From: Sanguinoderma infundibulare
Taxonomy: Eukaryota > Basidiomycota > Agaricomycetes > Polyporales > Polyporaceae
Reading direction: 5' to 3'
Assembly (NCBI GenBank): GCA_032821775.1
Contig: JAVLRN010000007.1
Location: 1,736,001 to 1,800,000, forward strand
DNA length: 64,000 nt
The translations under genes were made by a program, and so were the position numbers. This document shows positions 22,995 through 33,041 of this stretch, piece by piece. The first letter of the stretch is position 1; each line of letters begins with the position of its first letter. The notes below the pieces were generated by a model that saw nothing but the letters and a program-made list of their open reading frames with translations, did not search any database and was not told the origin of the DNA.

Positions 22995-25900
22995 CTAGCG
23001 ATGCAACTTCCACATCCCGTCCTTGACCGTGACCAAACCCTCCCTCCGAGCCGCCTCCATGAATTCCGCCAACTGCTCGATGGTCCGGTCGTACCCATTC
23101 GCAAATTTGAGCATCCCCTGTATCCGCTGCAGACTGAGCGCACCGAGGTTTGTGAGCATGCCCTCGATGAACTAGAGAGCAGAGTCAGCTGCTTGTCCCG
23201 AACTATTAAGAATGGATTGAGCAGCGATACGCACCTTCCAGTACACCTTCATCTGCTCCGCCTGCTGTTGCTGGACGGTCAGCACCGCGGGTACGTCCTC
23301 AATGACTACACAGGCGCCCATCAGCCCACCGACTGTTGCCCTGTGAGTAGAAATACGCACCTGGCCTGGGGACGGACTTCGTGCCAGCCGGCGCTTCCTC
23401 CGCAACCTCGAGGAGCTTGTACTGGCTCACGTCGTCTTCCTTCAGCACTCCTAGATCCACCCAGGTCAACAGCGCCTTCAGTACTGCTGTCTTGTCGACC
23501 TTCATCTCGGCCGCTAGTTCGTTGATGTCCCAAGTGTCTGCGCAAATAGTCAGATTTCCGTTCTCGAGAAGCGAGGTGACGATAGAAGTCGCACCTTTGA
23601 TTGAGAAGAGCTCGATAATGGCAGCTTCGAGAGGCGGAACCTCCGCATTGACCGTACGATCTTGCAGCTCGATCTCGAGCGAGATCGTACCCAGATGTGG
23701 CAGCCAGTGCAAGTTCTTGTCCGGCTTGAACGTATGGAACTCCTTGGCGTACGTATCTTGGATCCTAGCGCGAACCGCATGAGTTCGTTACGAGCTGGAG
23801 CGAACTCTTATACGAACGTACTCCTTGAACTGCCCAGGAATATTGAAGGTGCCGGTTTGTAATGGTGGCCAGAAATGTCGAGAGACAATGGTCGGGTGCA
23901 ATGGCATCTATGCTGACAAGTGAGCTACTTGGACGCTGCTGGGGAGCTTTGAGGACGCTATACGCACCGGCTTCTTCTGCTGAACATGCTGATCGGTACG
24001 TCTGGAGTCTGTCATGTCGCGCAGCATGACCTCGCACACTTGCAGTGCAGCCTCTCCGAATCGAATCTTCAAGATTTCGATATTTCGCCGCTGCATGCTG
24101 CCTGTCAAACCCTGTCCCCTCTACGTATTCGCACAGCGACGCACCTCTCGTTCGTAGTTGCCATCTGTGACAGCAAGTAGACGTTGGGCAAGGAGAACCT
24201 GCAGCTCCTTGACGAACAGGTCCTTCGAGTCGTAGATGCTGACTAGAGTGCTAATGACGTCCGTTGGCTTGTTGGTCCGGAAGTCTAGTTCATGTGCTTC
24301 GTTAATCGAGAGCCCAGTGTAAGCAAAACGAACATACCTGGACCGGCGTCGAGAGGTTCTGGCTCCCAATTAGGGTCCACGAAATCATCCGCCTGTCGTT
24401 GTTGCAATGGCTGAATAGGTTCATTCTCATCCACCAATGAGTCCCCACTCTCGCCGTCCCCGACGAGACTCGCAACAATACAACGAATAGTGTCTGGACG
24501 CTCTCTCAGGTACTTTCGGATGGGGTCGGCGACCTTATATAGCAAGACACCCGGTGGGTCGATCAGACGCAAACATCGAATGATGGAAACGTATTGCGTC
24601 AGGATGTCCTTTGTGTCGGCACCCGGGTGAAGAAGACGTTTCTTGTTCCTGCGATAGAGCTATTAATACGGCAACGAATGAAGGATGACAAGTCACTTCG
24701 ACGCTTACGCTTTGCGCAGAGTCGTGACTAGTTCGCTACGCTGATCGACTCGCATCAGGCATTCCTTCAAGTCCTGCAAAGCTGGCTGGGAGTCGGGGTA
24801 GTCGATGATGATGTCAAAGATCTCCCGTGTCCTCAGGTCGCACAGCGTCTTGCAGACATGGTAATCGAATCTTGATCCGACACCCTGGAGCATCGAACGA
24901 GCTTTTTCCGCTACAGAGACGAAGATGGGTCAGTCAAACGTGCACATGGATACTTACAAGAGTGCAAACCCACCAGTTCTGGCACCTCGCGCATATGGCA
25001 TCACCATCCACGGCACGACCTTGTCTGCCATCCACTCCCTTAGAGGCGTGAGCATAGACTCATCCCATTTCTTGGCGCACGTCTCCATAACGTGCGCTTC
25101 GATGTACTCGTAGCACACGCTCGCTATGAGCGACTCATACCGGTCTAAGAGCCCCAGTGTATCGCACGCAGTCCATAATGGGAGATCCGGACGTTGGGGC
25201 GACGAAGAGACGCCCTGTGGTTCCGGCCGGAGTGCCCATGGCGGCGGATAGGACGAGCTAGCAAGGATGAATGTGGAGCCGATGAGAGCTTTGAAACCGT
25301 GCGAGAAGGACGGTGGGAAGGCCGAGTATATGTGGGTCTGGAAATTGAGGGTGTATGTGGAGAGTAGGGTTGCACCAAGCCTGCGAGGGACGCTGGTCGG
25401 CAAGGTTCGCAGAACGGTATGTAGAGGGACTCACTCTGATAGTGGCGACCAGGCTTGATACCACTCCACCAGTCGGAACAGTAACCTCCCGATTGCCTCA
25501 AATGAATCTGTCTCCTGTTCGCGATCAGCAGCACTACTTTCGAAGGACGAGTGAGTTTTTCACCTCGTACTCCGCCATATACTTGTGGATGTCCCGTTCG
25601 ACGAGGTATAGCTGTTGCCGCATGTTCTCTAGCTCGCCGTAAATGCAAGTTAATCGCTCTCATGGACAACAGTGCCCACCGAGGAAATTATCCATAAGCA
25701 AAGGCAGCATCTTCGACTTGCTGAGGGTATCGAAAGCTGCCCGGACATCTTGGATATCTGTGTAGCCAGTCTTAGTCTTGACAATCCCAACTAACTGAGG
25801 TCAATCAACCCACCGTATTGCTTATACGACGATGTATCGTTCAAGTCTCTGGGGTACAGAAACGCGCTCGCCGTCCTCCACGCCTATACACGGCCTGTCA

Positions 25901-26045
25901 GAGTGGTTACAAGTCTCGAAACGCGTGGGTGGCGGACCTGGCTGAAGGACAGAAGTCCGGATATCTCTGGCTCGCCACGGTTGAGGCGGTTAAAGGCGTG
26001 TTCCCACTTCGCACTGACTTGTCTGAAGAGGGGTTGGTGTGTCAT
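22995..26045 (-). CDS. APC2: Anaphase-promoting complex subunit 2 (cullin-like)
   Basis: The scaffold cullin of the APC/C ubiquitin ligase, which pairs with the RING subunit APC11 in the nucleus. Starts MTHQPLFRQVSAKWEHAFNR. Middle segments include RLIDPPGVLLYKVADPIRKY, DFRTNKPTDVISTLVSIYDS, and ELQVLLAQRLLAVTDGNYER, typical of the APC2 cullin homology region. Then RRNIEILKIRFGEAALQVCE, LHWLPHLGTISLEIELQDR and EVPPLEAAIIELFSIK follow. The C-terminal winged helix reads MLKFANGYDRTIEQLAEFME and ends in GLVTVKDGMWKLHR. About a dozen introns. The start is only 185 bp from the divergent hydrolase start, so the promoter is probably shared. Confidence 0.92.
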
Positions 26046-26230
26046 TGCATGGGATGGTCGAAGGAGGGAGGCGAGATGGAGGCCAAGAACTGGAACGTAG
26101 ACGACGCGTTGCGGCCGTCGCGTCCGCGGCGCACTCGCAACAGACGCGCAATCCTTTTCCCGCAACCACCACTAGCCACGACTCCTCTTGGCCGACGACC
26201 GCTCGGTTCGAATCTGTTCTGCGTCTCGTC

Positions 26231-27606
26231 ATGGTGTCTGGACCCGTTCTCTCTGGCGGCCGCCTTGAAACCCTGACCTTGGTTTACAAACGCACCAAGA
26301 CCCATCCTATCAACATCGATATCTACCCTCCTACGTCGTCCTCTCAGCAGCCCTCAAGAACCCCCGCGGTGGTCTATTTCCACGGAGGAGCACTGACCGT
26401 AGGGAATAGGACAAGTTGGTTCCCCAGCTGGTTGCACCGTACGTGTCCCGACCGCGTCGCGTCTCGAGCGACCCTTTGGTGTCGCAGGTCTCCCACTTAC
26501 ATACTATATGCCCCTCAACGTGTTTCATCTACGCCGTCTTTGTGATAAATAGGCGGTGTCTTGTCCTCCGGTATCGTGTTCATCTCGGCGGACTACCGAC
26601 TTATTCCACCCGCGACGGCGCATGATATCCTTGCCGATATCAAGGACTTGTTCACCTTCCTGGAGCGCGACGTGAACAAACTCATTCAAGAGTCCCTCGG
26701 AGAGCATGCGTTTGAAATCGACAGCAACGCTCTCGCCGTCGCGGGCAGCAGCGCGGGTGCAATGTGCGTGTACCTCGCCTCGATCCACGCGTCGCCCAGA
26801 CCCAAAGCTGTCCTCTCGTTATACGGGATGGGCGGCGACATGCTAGTATGTCCACATCTTTCCCCAGACGCGCCTTTGTTTTTATTATTTGCGTAGACAT
26901 GGCAATACCTCGCACCCAAAACCACCCCCTTCTTCCGCGGCCGGGAGGTCCTCGACCCTGCCGAGTTCTCTGACTTCCTCTTCCCTGCTTGCCAACGCCT
27001 GCCTTCCACATCGGACTCCCCTCAGGCGTATCACCCGCCAACATATCGTATCCCTGGATACCCCGCCAATCCGCGGCAGCTACTGGGTCGACTCTACCTG
27101 CAGCTGGGCACTTTCTTGGACTACTTCACCGGCGCCCATGAACCTAGTCTCAGTGCCTCCTTGAGGACTCTGCTGTCTCGGGACGGACGACTCACCCAAG
27201 ATTCACGTTCTGATGCGGTAGAAAGCGACTCGAAGTACGCCGCCACCCATATCCCCGCGGAGCATCACCCCTTGTTCCCGCAACTCAACGTCAACTCTAA
27301 CCTTCCACCGATGTTCCTAATTCACGGATCCGCCGATACCGCGGTCCTCGTTCAGGAGTCGAAGGTTATGTATGCGCAGCTGAAGCACGTCGGTGTGCAA
27401 GCCGAGCTCAAGATCGTAGAGGGGAAGGAGCATAACTTCGACTATGAGCCGAACGCTGAAGAGGAGTTTGGTCAACCCGGCGGGTTGTTCGAAGACGCGG
27501 TAGACTTCCTCATAGGCCGCTTGCTTGGGTACGTGATAACCTCTTGTGCGATGTCGCCGATGATGACCTCTTCCTTAGCACCCCTAGAGAGCCAGAACTG
27601 GATTAG
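26231..27606 (+). CDS. Alpha/beta hydrolase, HSL-like (Abhydrolase_3) family
   Basis: Predicted esterase or lipase of unknown substrate. Motifs in order: VVYFHGGALTVGNRTSW (HGG oxyanion loop), GIVFISADYRLIPPATAHDI, AVAGSSAGAMCVYLAS (GxSxG nucleophile), MFLIHGSADTAVLVQES (acid), and VEGKEHNFDYEPNAEEEFGQ (catalytic His). Introns occur after WFPSWLH, after YGMGGDML, and near the end at about 27531-27579. The last splice gives the tail GTPREPELD and a TAG at 27604-27606. That tail is independently supported by the relic copy downstream, which keeps the same acceptor and REPKLD stop. The start at 26231 begins MVSGPVLSGG. Confidence 0.87.
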
Positions 27607-27686
27607 AGAGTGTAGAGCCGTGATCGTTACACAGCAATACGATAAGTACGACCCTAAAAGCAAGAGACGAGAGCAAACCGACCAAA

Positions 27687-28196
27687 TGCACTACTTCACT
27701 GGCAGCAATGCACCTAGTCTCAGTGACTACTTGAGGGCTCTGGACAGACGACTCTCCCGAGGACGTGGAAGATGGCGACGCAAAGTACGCCGCCACCCCG
27801 CCGTTATCGCTACTTGTTCCCGCCATTCAACGTCGACTGTAACCTTTCACCCATATTCCTGACTCACGGATCTGCCGATACCGTGGTCCTCGTAGGTTAT
27901 GTATGCGCAATTGAGGAACGCCAAGATGCAAGTCGATCTTGAGGTTATGGAGCATCACTTCGACTACGAATCGAACACCGAAGAGGAATTTGGTCAACCT
28001 GGAGGACTATTCGAACAAGCGGTAGACTGCCTCACTGACCACTTATTCGGGTGCGTGACTCCTCTCGCGCGATGTCGCCGATCATAATACTCTTCTCCAG
28101 AGAGCCAAAGCTGGATTAGAGTGTGTAGAGCCGTAAATTGTTACACAGCAATACGATGTGATCCCTAAAGCAAGAGACGAGAGCAAACCAACCGAA
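27687..28196 (+). pseudogene. Broken tandem copy of the hydrolase 3' half
   Basis: The sequence from 27687 matches 27116-27686 (3' half of the hydrolase plus its 3' flank) over its length. Shared features are the YFTG.N.PSLS.YLRAL region, the LTHGSADT acid motif, EHHFDYESNTEEEFGQPGG, the last intron, and the REPKLD stop. Even the downstream CAAGAGACGAGAGCAAACC is shared. It lacks the first half with the nucleophile and has several small deletions that break the frame, for example before GGTTATGTATGCGCA at 27895. It is therefore a decayed partial tandem duplication, not a functional enzyme. Confidence 0.85.
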
Positions 28197-28293
28197 TACC
28201 ACCCTGATCTAATCCAAGACCATGTGTCCCAAGAACAGCCAATCCCCCAACCAACCAACCCAAACCAAGTCGACATCCTACTCAAACGAACAC

Positions 28294-30011
28294 TCACAGC
28301 CTCCCCTCCACCGGTATCGCCGTCCCCCCAAGGATGTACGGCCCTCCCTCCACGGGCGTCGAGTCCCCCGAATCGCCCACCGTGTTCGACGCAAGCAGCA
28401 GCTCCTCCGCACTCAGCGTCCGCGCCGCGAACGTGACCGCCGCCTCCTCCATCAGCGGCCCGATCTTCTCCGAGCTCTCCAGCGCGACCATCAGCCGCTC
28501 CGTCAGGCTCTCGGCTGCGTCGAGCTTCTCCTGCCACTCCGCCGCCGTCGGCGTGCTCGTCCCCTTCGAGCCGCCGCTCCCCAGCCGCCCGACCTCGACC
28601 TGCTCGTGCGGGGGGAGCGCCGCGGCGAGCGCGCCCGTCCTGAACATCTTGTCCGAGCTCTGACTCATGACGGGGCTGAGGATGCCCGTCGACGGACGTG
28701 CGGAGGGCAACTCGGTCTTTGCCCACTCACGATCCAGCGCGTCCTCCCAGCCGAGCTCGCGGCAGAGGTCGCGGACGAGGCCGTCGCACTTGCCGAGGAG
28801 GAGGACGTCGTCGGCGCGGGTGCCGATGTCGCCGGCAAAGTCGAGGTTGATGAGCACGCGCGGGCACGTCTCGGGCGCCATCGCGGCGAGCTTGGCGAAG
28901 GGCTGGATGGTGAGCGACGTGCCGATGACGAAGAGGAGGTCCGCGCTGTTGATCCTCGGGATCGACTGCGAGAACAGTTCGGGCAGCTGCGTTACCACCG
29001 CCTCATGAGCTTCTCGCCCGCTTTTTCCGGTAGGGCCGGAACGGCACTCACCGACTCGCCGAAGAAGACGACGTCGGGCTTCACGAGCCCGGCACACGAC
29101 TCGTTGTCACAGCGGACGACCTCGTCCTTCTCCACCGCCTGGCGCATCTTGTCCGGATCGTACCCCTTCTTGCAGTCGATGCAGTGCTGGGACGCGAAGC
29201 TGCCGTGGGCCTCCACGAGCCGATCGGAGGGGATGCCCGCCTGACGCTCGAGGGTGTCGATGTTCTGCGTGAAGCACGTGTGGAGCAAGCCGGTGTCGGC
29301 GAGCAGTTTCACGAAGGTGTGCGTCAGCGTTGGCCGAAACCGGCCGGGGTAGAGCTCGCGTGTGAGGGTGAAGACTGTTGACCGGTGGCGCGCCGTTTGG
29401 GAAGACATCGAAGGCGGGAGACGATCCACACGATCAGCGACGATGAGCATCAGAATTCCGATAGTGGAGATGGGTGTACTGAACGCCAGACGTACAGGGG
29501 ATCGGGTTGAAGCGAAAGTAGTTGAGCTCGAAGAGAGCGCGGGGATAGGGCAGATTGAGTTTCGCGAGGTTTGCCTGCAGGCGCAGTCAAGGATTTAGGG
29601 TTGTATTAGGCATTTAGAAGATGTGTAACGAAGCAAGGGCTCTTACATAGAGTCCTGGGTGCAGGATTGTCAGTCCTGGATCTGGCTAGAGAAACCCGAC
29701 GTGGCGCACCTGTTCTCGGAGATCTGAAGTCCGGTATCCCGGCTGCAGTGCTCACGCCTACCCGTATACTTGCGTCAGCATGTTTGTGAATGCAGCCTCT
29801 CTACCCCGAATGCCTCACCTGCGCCCAGCTGCGAGACGTCTCAAGCGGTATTAGAACTGCCACGTATAGAGGTGTGCAGTGTGCCTACCATAACAAAGAC
29901 CCGCTTGCACTGTGGGGATGTCATGTATCTCGCAATCGAGGGCAAGTCCCGGCCCTCGAGGATGGCCGTGGGCCCGTCGTAGAGCATGAGCAGCTCGTCC
30001 GCATCGTCCAT
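28294..30011 (-). CDS. Sirtuin, SIRT2/Hst2-type NAD-dependent deacetylase, paralogue A
   Basis: Removes acyl groups from lysines using NAD+. Exon 1 (29889-30011) encodes MDDADELLMLYDGPTAILEG...KRVFVM. Two microexons follow: 10 nt at 29819-29828 (LGAG) and 8 nt at 29647-29654 (part of GLY). Together with their neighbours they give LGAGVSTAAGIPDFRSPRTG then LYANLAKLNLPYP. Further blocks are TLARELYPGRFRPTLTHTFV, CFTQNIDTLERQAGIP, VEAHGSFASQHC (catalytic His), zinc ligands CIDC and CDNESC, and LVKPDVVFFGE. After an intron comes LLFVIGTSLTIQPFAKLA. A roughly 140-residue Ser/Glu-rich C-terminal tail follows the core. Confidence 0.92.
29647..29654 (-). other. 8-nt microexon of sirtuin A
   Basis: Exon GACTCTAT, preceded by acceptor ctgcacccag and followed by donor gtaagag. 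It completes the Gly codon and adds Leu-Tyr to give TGLYANL. Paralogue B has the equivalent exon at 32381-32388. Confidence 0.85.
29819..29828 (-). other. 10-nt microexon of sirtuin A
   Basis: Exon CTGGGCGCAG between acceptor cgtctcgcag and donor gtgaggc. It encodes Leu-Gly-Ala plus the first base of Gly, the NAD-binding GAG motif. Paralogue B has the equivalent at 32544-32553. Confidence 0.85.
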
Positions 30012-31083
30012 TCTAGTCCACGCTGCTCCGCGTCCGTCCTCTGTCCTGGTGCGCGGGGCTGTCGTCCTGCGGGATGCTTGGTGGGAGCACCCAGCACGGT
30101 CAGCGCGCGGATGCATTCCGAGGGCTCCCAAGCGTACCTGGCCCGGGTTGAGAGCGGGGGAGGGCCGCGAGAGATTGGTGCTAGATATCCCAGGGTGCTC
30201 GCGCGCTGCCAGCAAGCGTCCGATCGTCGAAGCTCTGCGCCTGGATGACCGATGCGATGCTTCTGGATGGCCGCGTCCGGGGTCGGACGCAAGCTGGGAA
30301 GAGAACGCAAAATTTCCCCAGGTGGGCGGCAGAGCCAAACTGTCAGGAATCTCAGTCCCTCGTCGCCTTGGGACGCAGAGCATCCGCTCGATCCAGGGAC
30401 GCACCTGTGTGCCTGGGGGCGGACGGGGCCACCGCGGGGGGTGCGCAAGACGCGAGCTCGAGACGGGGTTGCGACTGTGAACGTTGGAGGGGAGGGGGCG
30501 GGGACTGGAGCTTAAGCTCTAAACTTCTGCCACTAGGCTCGCTCCTTCCCGACCTATGGCATTAATCGCATCTGTGAAAAACCCTGTCACCCAGCTCGAT
30601 CAGACCTCGTCATGTCCAATTCGATCGCCACTTACCGGCAAACATAACATTCACACCAACGCCTCCAGCTGCCATGGCCAACCATGACGTCGCCGAACTC
30701 AGATGAGCAGCACCGCATGAGACGATTGAATGGGCCGGCAACTAAGGCAGCAAGCCACCGACAGTGCTAGCTATTGTACATCGTGGATTCTCGAGGTCTC
30801 AAGGACTGAGACCAATGTGGACACGCGCGGGAGTCGACGGAGAGTCATCAGTCTAGCGCTGGGTCCGACGAATGGCCATTTGGCGAATGTCCGCTACTTC
30901 CTCCGCTCAATCCCACCGCATACAAAGACCGTTCTACATTTAGACATATACACAATATCTAGGGCCCCTCAATTAACACCCCGCTCCACAAACGAAACCG
31001 CGATGCGAAAAAAAAAAAACACAACCCGACCGTAAACCCAGCCTCAGCCTCCATCGGAAGCCTTGAGGTACACGAGATGATCG
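30012..31083. other. Intergenic region between the two sirtuin genes
   Basis: About 1.1 kb without a supported gene. GC-rich open frames at 30012-30480 continue antisense and upstream of sirtuin A exon 1 and have no motifs. A 12-A run lies at 31008-31019. Confidence 0.45.
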
Positions 31084-32729
31084 TCACAGCTTCTCCTTCT
31101 CCTTCTCCTTTGCCGTCACGTCCGATTCCGCGGCGGGCCCGTTATCTGCTGGCGGTCCCGAGGCCGAGGATGGCACGTCCGAAAACTCGCTGGAGTCCGG
31201 ACTGGAGTTGTCCGAAGGCGACCGAGGAGTGATCGTCTCCGTCCGAGCCGCCTCGACCCCCTTGTCTTCCGCAAACGCAAGGGCGCGCGCGACCTTCTCC
31301 GTCAGCGCCTCGACCTTGGCCTCCATCCGCGCCTCTTCCGCCTCGCTAACGGTAACAGCAGGGACCGCCGCGGGCTCTTCCGCTACGCCAGCCTTCGCCT
31401 CCTCGTCCTTCGCCTCTACCGCCTTCGCCTCTTCCTTGCCGAGCGTCTCAAGGGGGACGAGGACCTCGGTCTTGCCCCACTCGCGATCGAGCTCCTCCTC
31501 CCACCCGAGCTCCTTCGCGATCTCGCGGACGACCTCGTCACAGCGCCCGAGGAGCACGACGTCGTCCGCCCGCGACCCCACGTCCCCCGCGGGCTCCATA
31601 TTGATCAGGACGCGGGGACAGCGCGCGGGCACGAGCCCCGTCAGGGACGCAAACGGGTGCACCTTCAGCGACGTCCCGACGACGAACAGCAGATCCGCCT
31701 CGCGCAGCTTCGGCACACTCCTCTGGAACAGCGGCGGCAGCTGCAGCAGCACAGTTCAAAGTTTCAGGCAGCGCAGCGCAGCCTCGCGTCAGAAAATACA
31801 ATCGAACACGGGGAAGACCGGGTCATGGCGAGAAAAAAGCACGCACCGACTCGCCAAAGAAGACGATGTCGGGCTTGACGAGCCCGCCGCAGTGCGTGCA
31901 CCGGACGATCTCGGCGCTCTCGACGGCGGCCTTCATCTTCGCGCCGTCGAAGCCGCGCCTGCACTCGATGCAGTGCTGGTCCGCGAACGAGCCGTGCGCC
32001 TCGACGATGCGCTGCGCGGGCACGCCCGCCTGGCGCTCGAGCGTGTCGATGTTCTGCGTGAAGCATGTGTCCAGCAGGCCGTGGTCCGCGAGGAGCTTGA
32101 CGAACGTGTGGCTGAGCGTGGGCCGGAAGCGGCCCGGGTAGAGTTCGCGGGCGAGCGTGTAGACTGGAAAAGGTTTCTTTGTGTGTTAGAGCGACTTGGT
32201 GCGGGATGGACAGGGCGCGAGTTGACGTACATGGGAGAGGGTTCTCTGCGAAATAGCTGATCTCGAAGACCGCTTCGGGATATGGGAGGTCTAGCCTCTC
32301 GAGATTGGACTGTAAAACCGTCATGCGCCAGTAAGTCCGTGCGGGATTGCGCTAGACGCGAGGCAAACCGCAAGACGCACGTAAAGGCCTACGGCGGATG
32401 TACGGTGAACGTCCGGCGCGGAATACGCTGGAGAGAGAGACGTACCTGTCCCTGGAGTACGGAAGTCCGGGATACCAGCTGCCGTACTAACACCTGCGGC
32501 ATTTCGTCAGGAACGCGTTCTTGCAGCCATCGCGAGGACTTACCAGCACCGAGCTACGAACTCCAAATGAGCACGTCGGCAACATATTTCGGAAGCCAAG
32601 CCAGTGACGTACCATGACGAACACCTTCCGACATTCCTTCGACTTCATGTACTTGACGATGGAACGCACATCCCGTCCCTCCAGCATCTCCGGCGGGCCC
32701 TCGTATGGCGCGGACTGCTCGTTCCCCAT
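31084..32729 (-). CDS. Sirtuin, SIRT2/Hst2-type NAD-dependent deacetylase, paralogue B
   Basis: Tandem paralogue of the gene at 28294-30011. It starts MGNEQSAPYEGPPEMLEGRD, with Gly2 and Ser6 as in an N-myristoylation signal. Exon 1 ends KVFVM. A 10-nt microexon at 32544-32553 gives LGAG, then VSTAAGIPDFRTPGTG, an 8-nt microexon at 32381-32388 (GLY), and SNLERLDLPYPEAVFEI. Core blocks are CFTQNIDTLERQAGVPAQRI, VEAHGSFADQHC, zinc ligands CIEC and CTHC, LVKPDIVFFGESLP, and LLFVVGTSLKVHPFASLTG. The C-terminal tail is Ala/Glu/Lys-rich and ends in KEKEKEKL. Confidence 0.92.
32381..32388 (-). other. 8-nt microexon of sirtuin B
   Basis: Exon GCCTTTAC between acceptor cgccgtag and donor gtgcgtc. Joined in frame it yields TPGTGLYSNLERL, matching paralogue A. 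Confidence 0.85.
32544..32553 (-). other. 10-nt microexon of sirtuin B
   Basis: Exon CTCGGTGCTG between acceptor gttcgtag and donor gtaagtc. Joined in frame it yields VFVMLGAGVSTAAG. Confidence 0.85.
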
Positions 32730-33041
32730 GGTTAACCAGCCTCCTCAGTCAGACGTCGTCGTGGTCCAAGTCAGAGGTGTAGAAGTCTCACGCGGCGGCG
32801 CATGCGAAACTTGCACATCTTCTCGTCGGTCGTATCCTTCAAGGGGATAATATAGGCGTTACAGAGCGGCCGCTGCCAGTCAAGCTGACGGCGCCTGTCT
32901 TTTCCGGGTCCGAGTCAGGCCGCTCTCAGGCTCGCACTAACGGCTGACGTCACGACATACTCAACGCCCTTCAATCGACGGTTCGGTCAAGCATTCACTA
33001 TCTCGTAAACACATCCTTCTGGTATACACCGTGACTCAATG
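32730..33041. other. Intergenic region upstream of sirtuin B
   Basis: 312 bp separating the sirtuin B start from the stop of the S28 peptidase. Nothing else recognised. Confidence 0.45.

Noticed and set aside
28222..29244. Long plus-strand open frame over sirtuin A
   Set aside because: Antisense shadow of GC-rich coding sequence; Arg-rich and without motifs, while the minus strand has full sirtuin motifs.
31008..31019. Run of 12 A residues, possible retroposed poly-A tail
   Set aside because: No adjacent processed copy or target duplication; simple homopolymer.
31208..32260. 350-codon plus-strand open frame over sirtuin B
   Set aside because: Antisense shadow of the sirtuin B exons; Ser/Thr/Arg composition and no domain.
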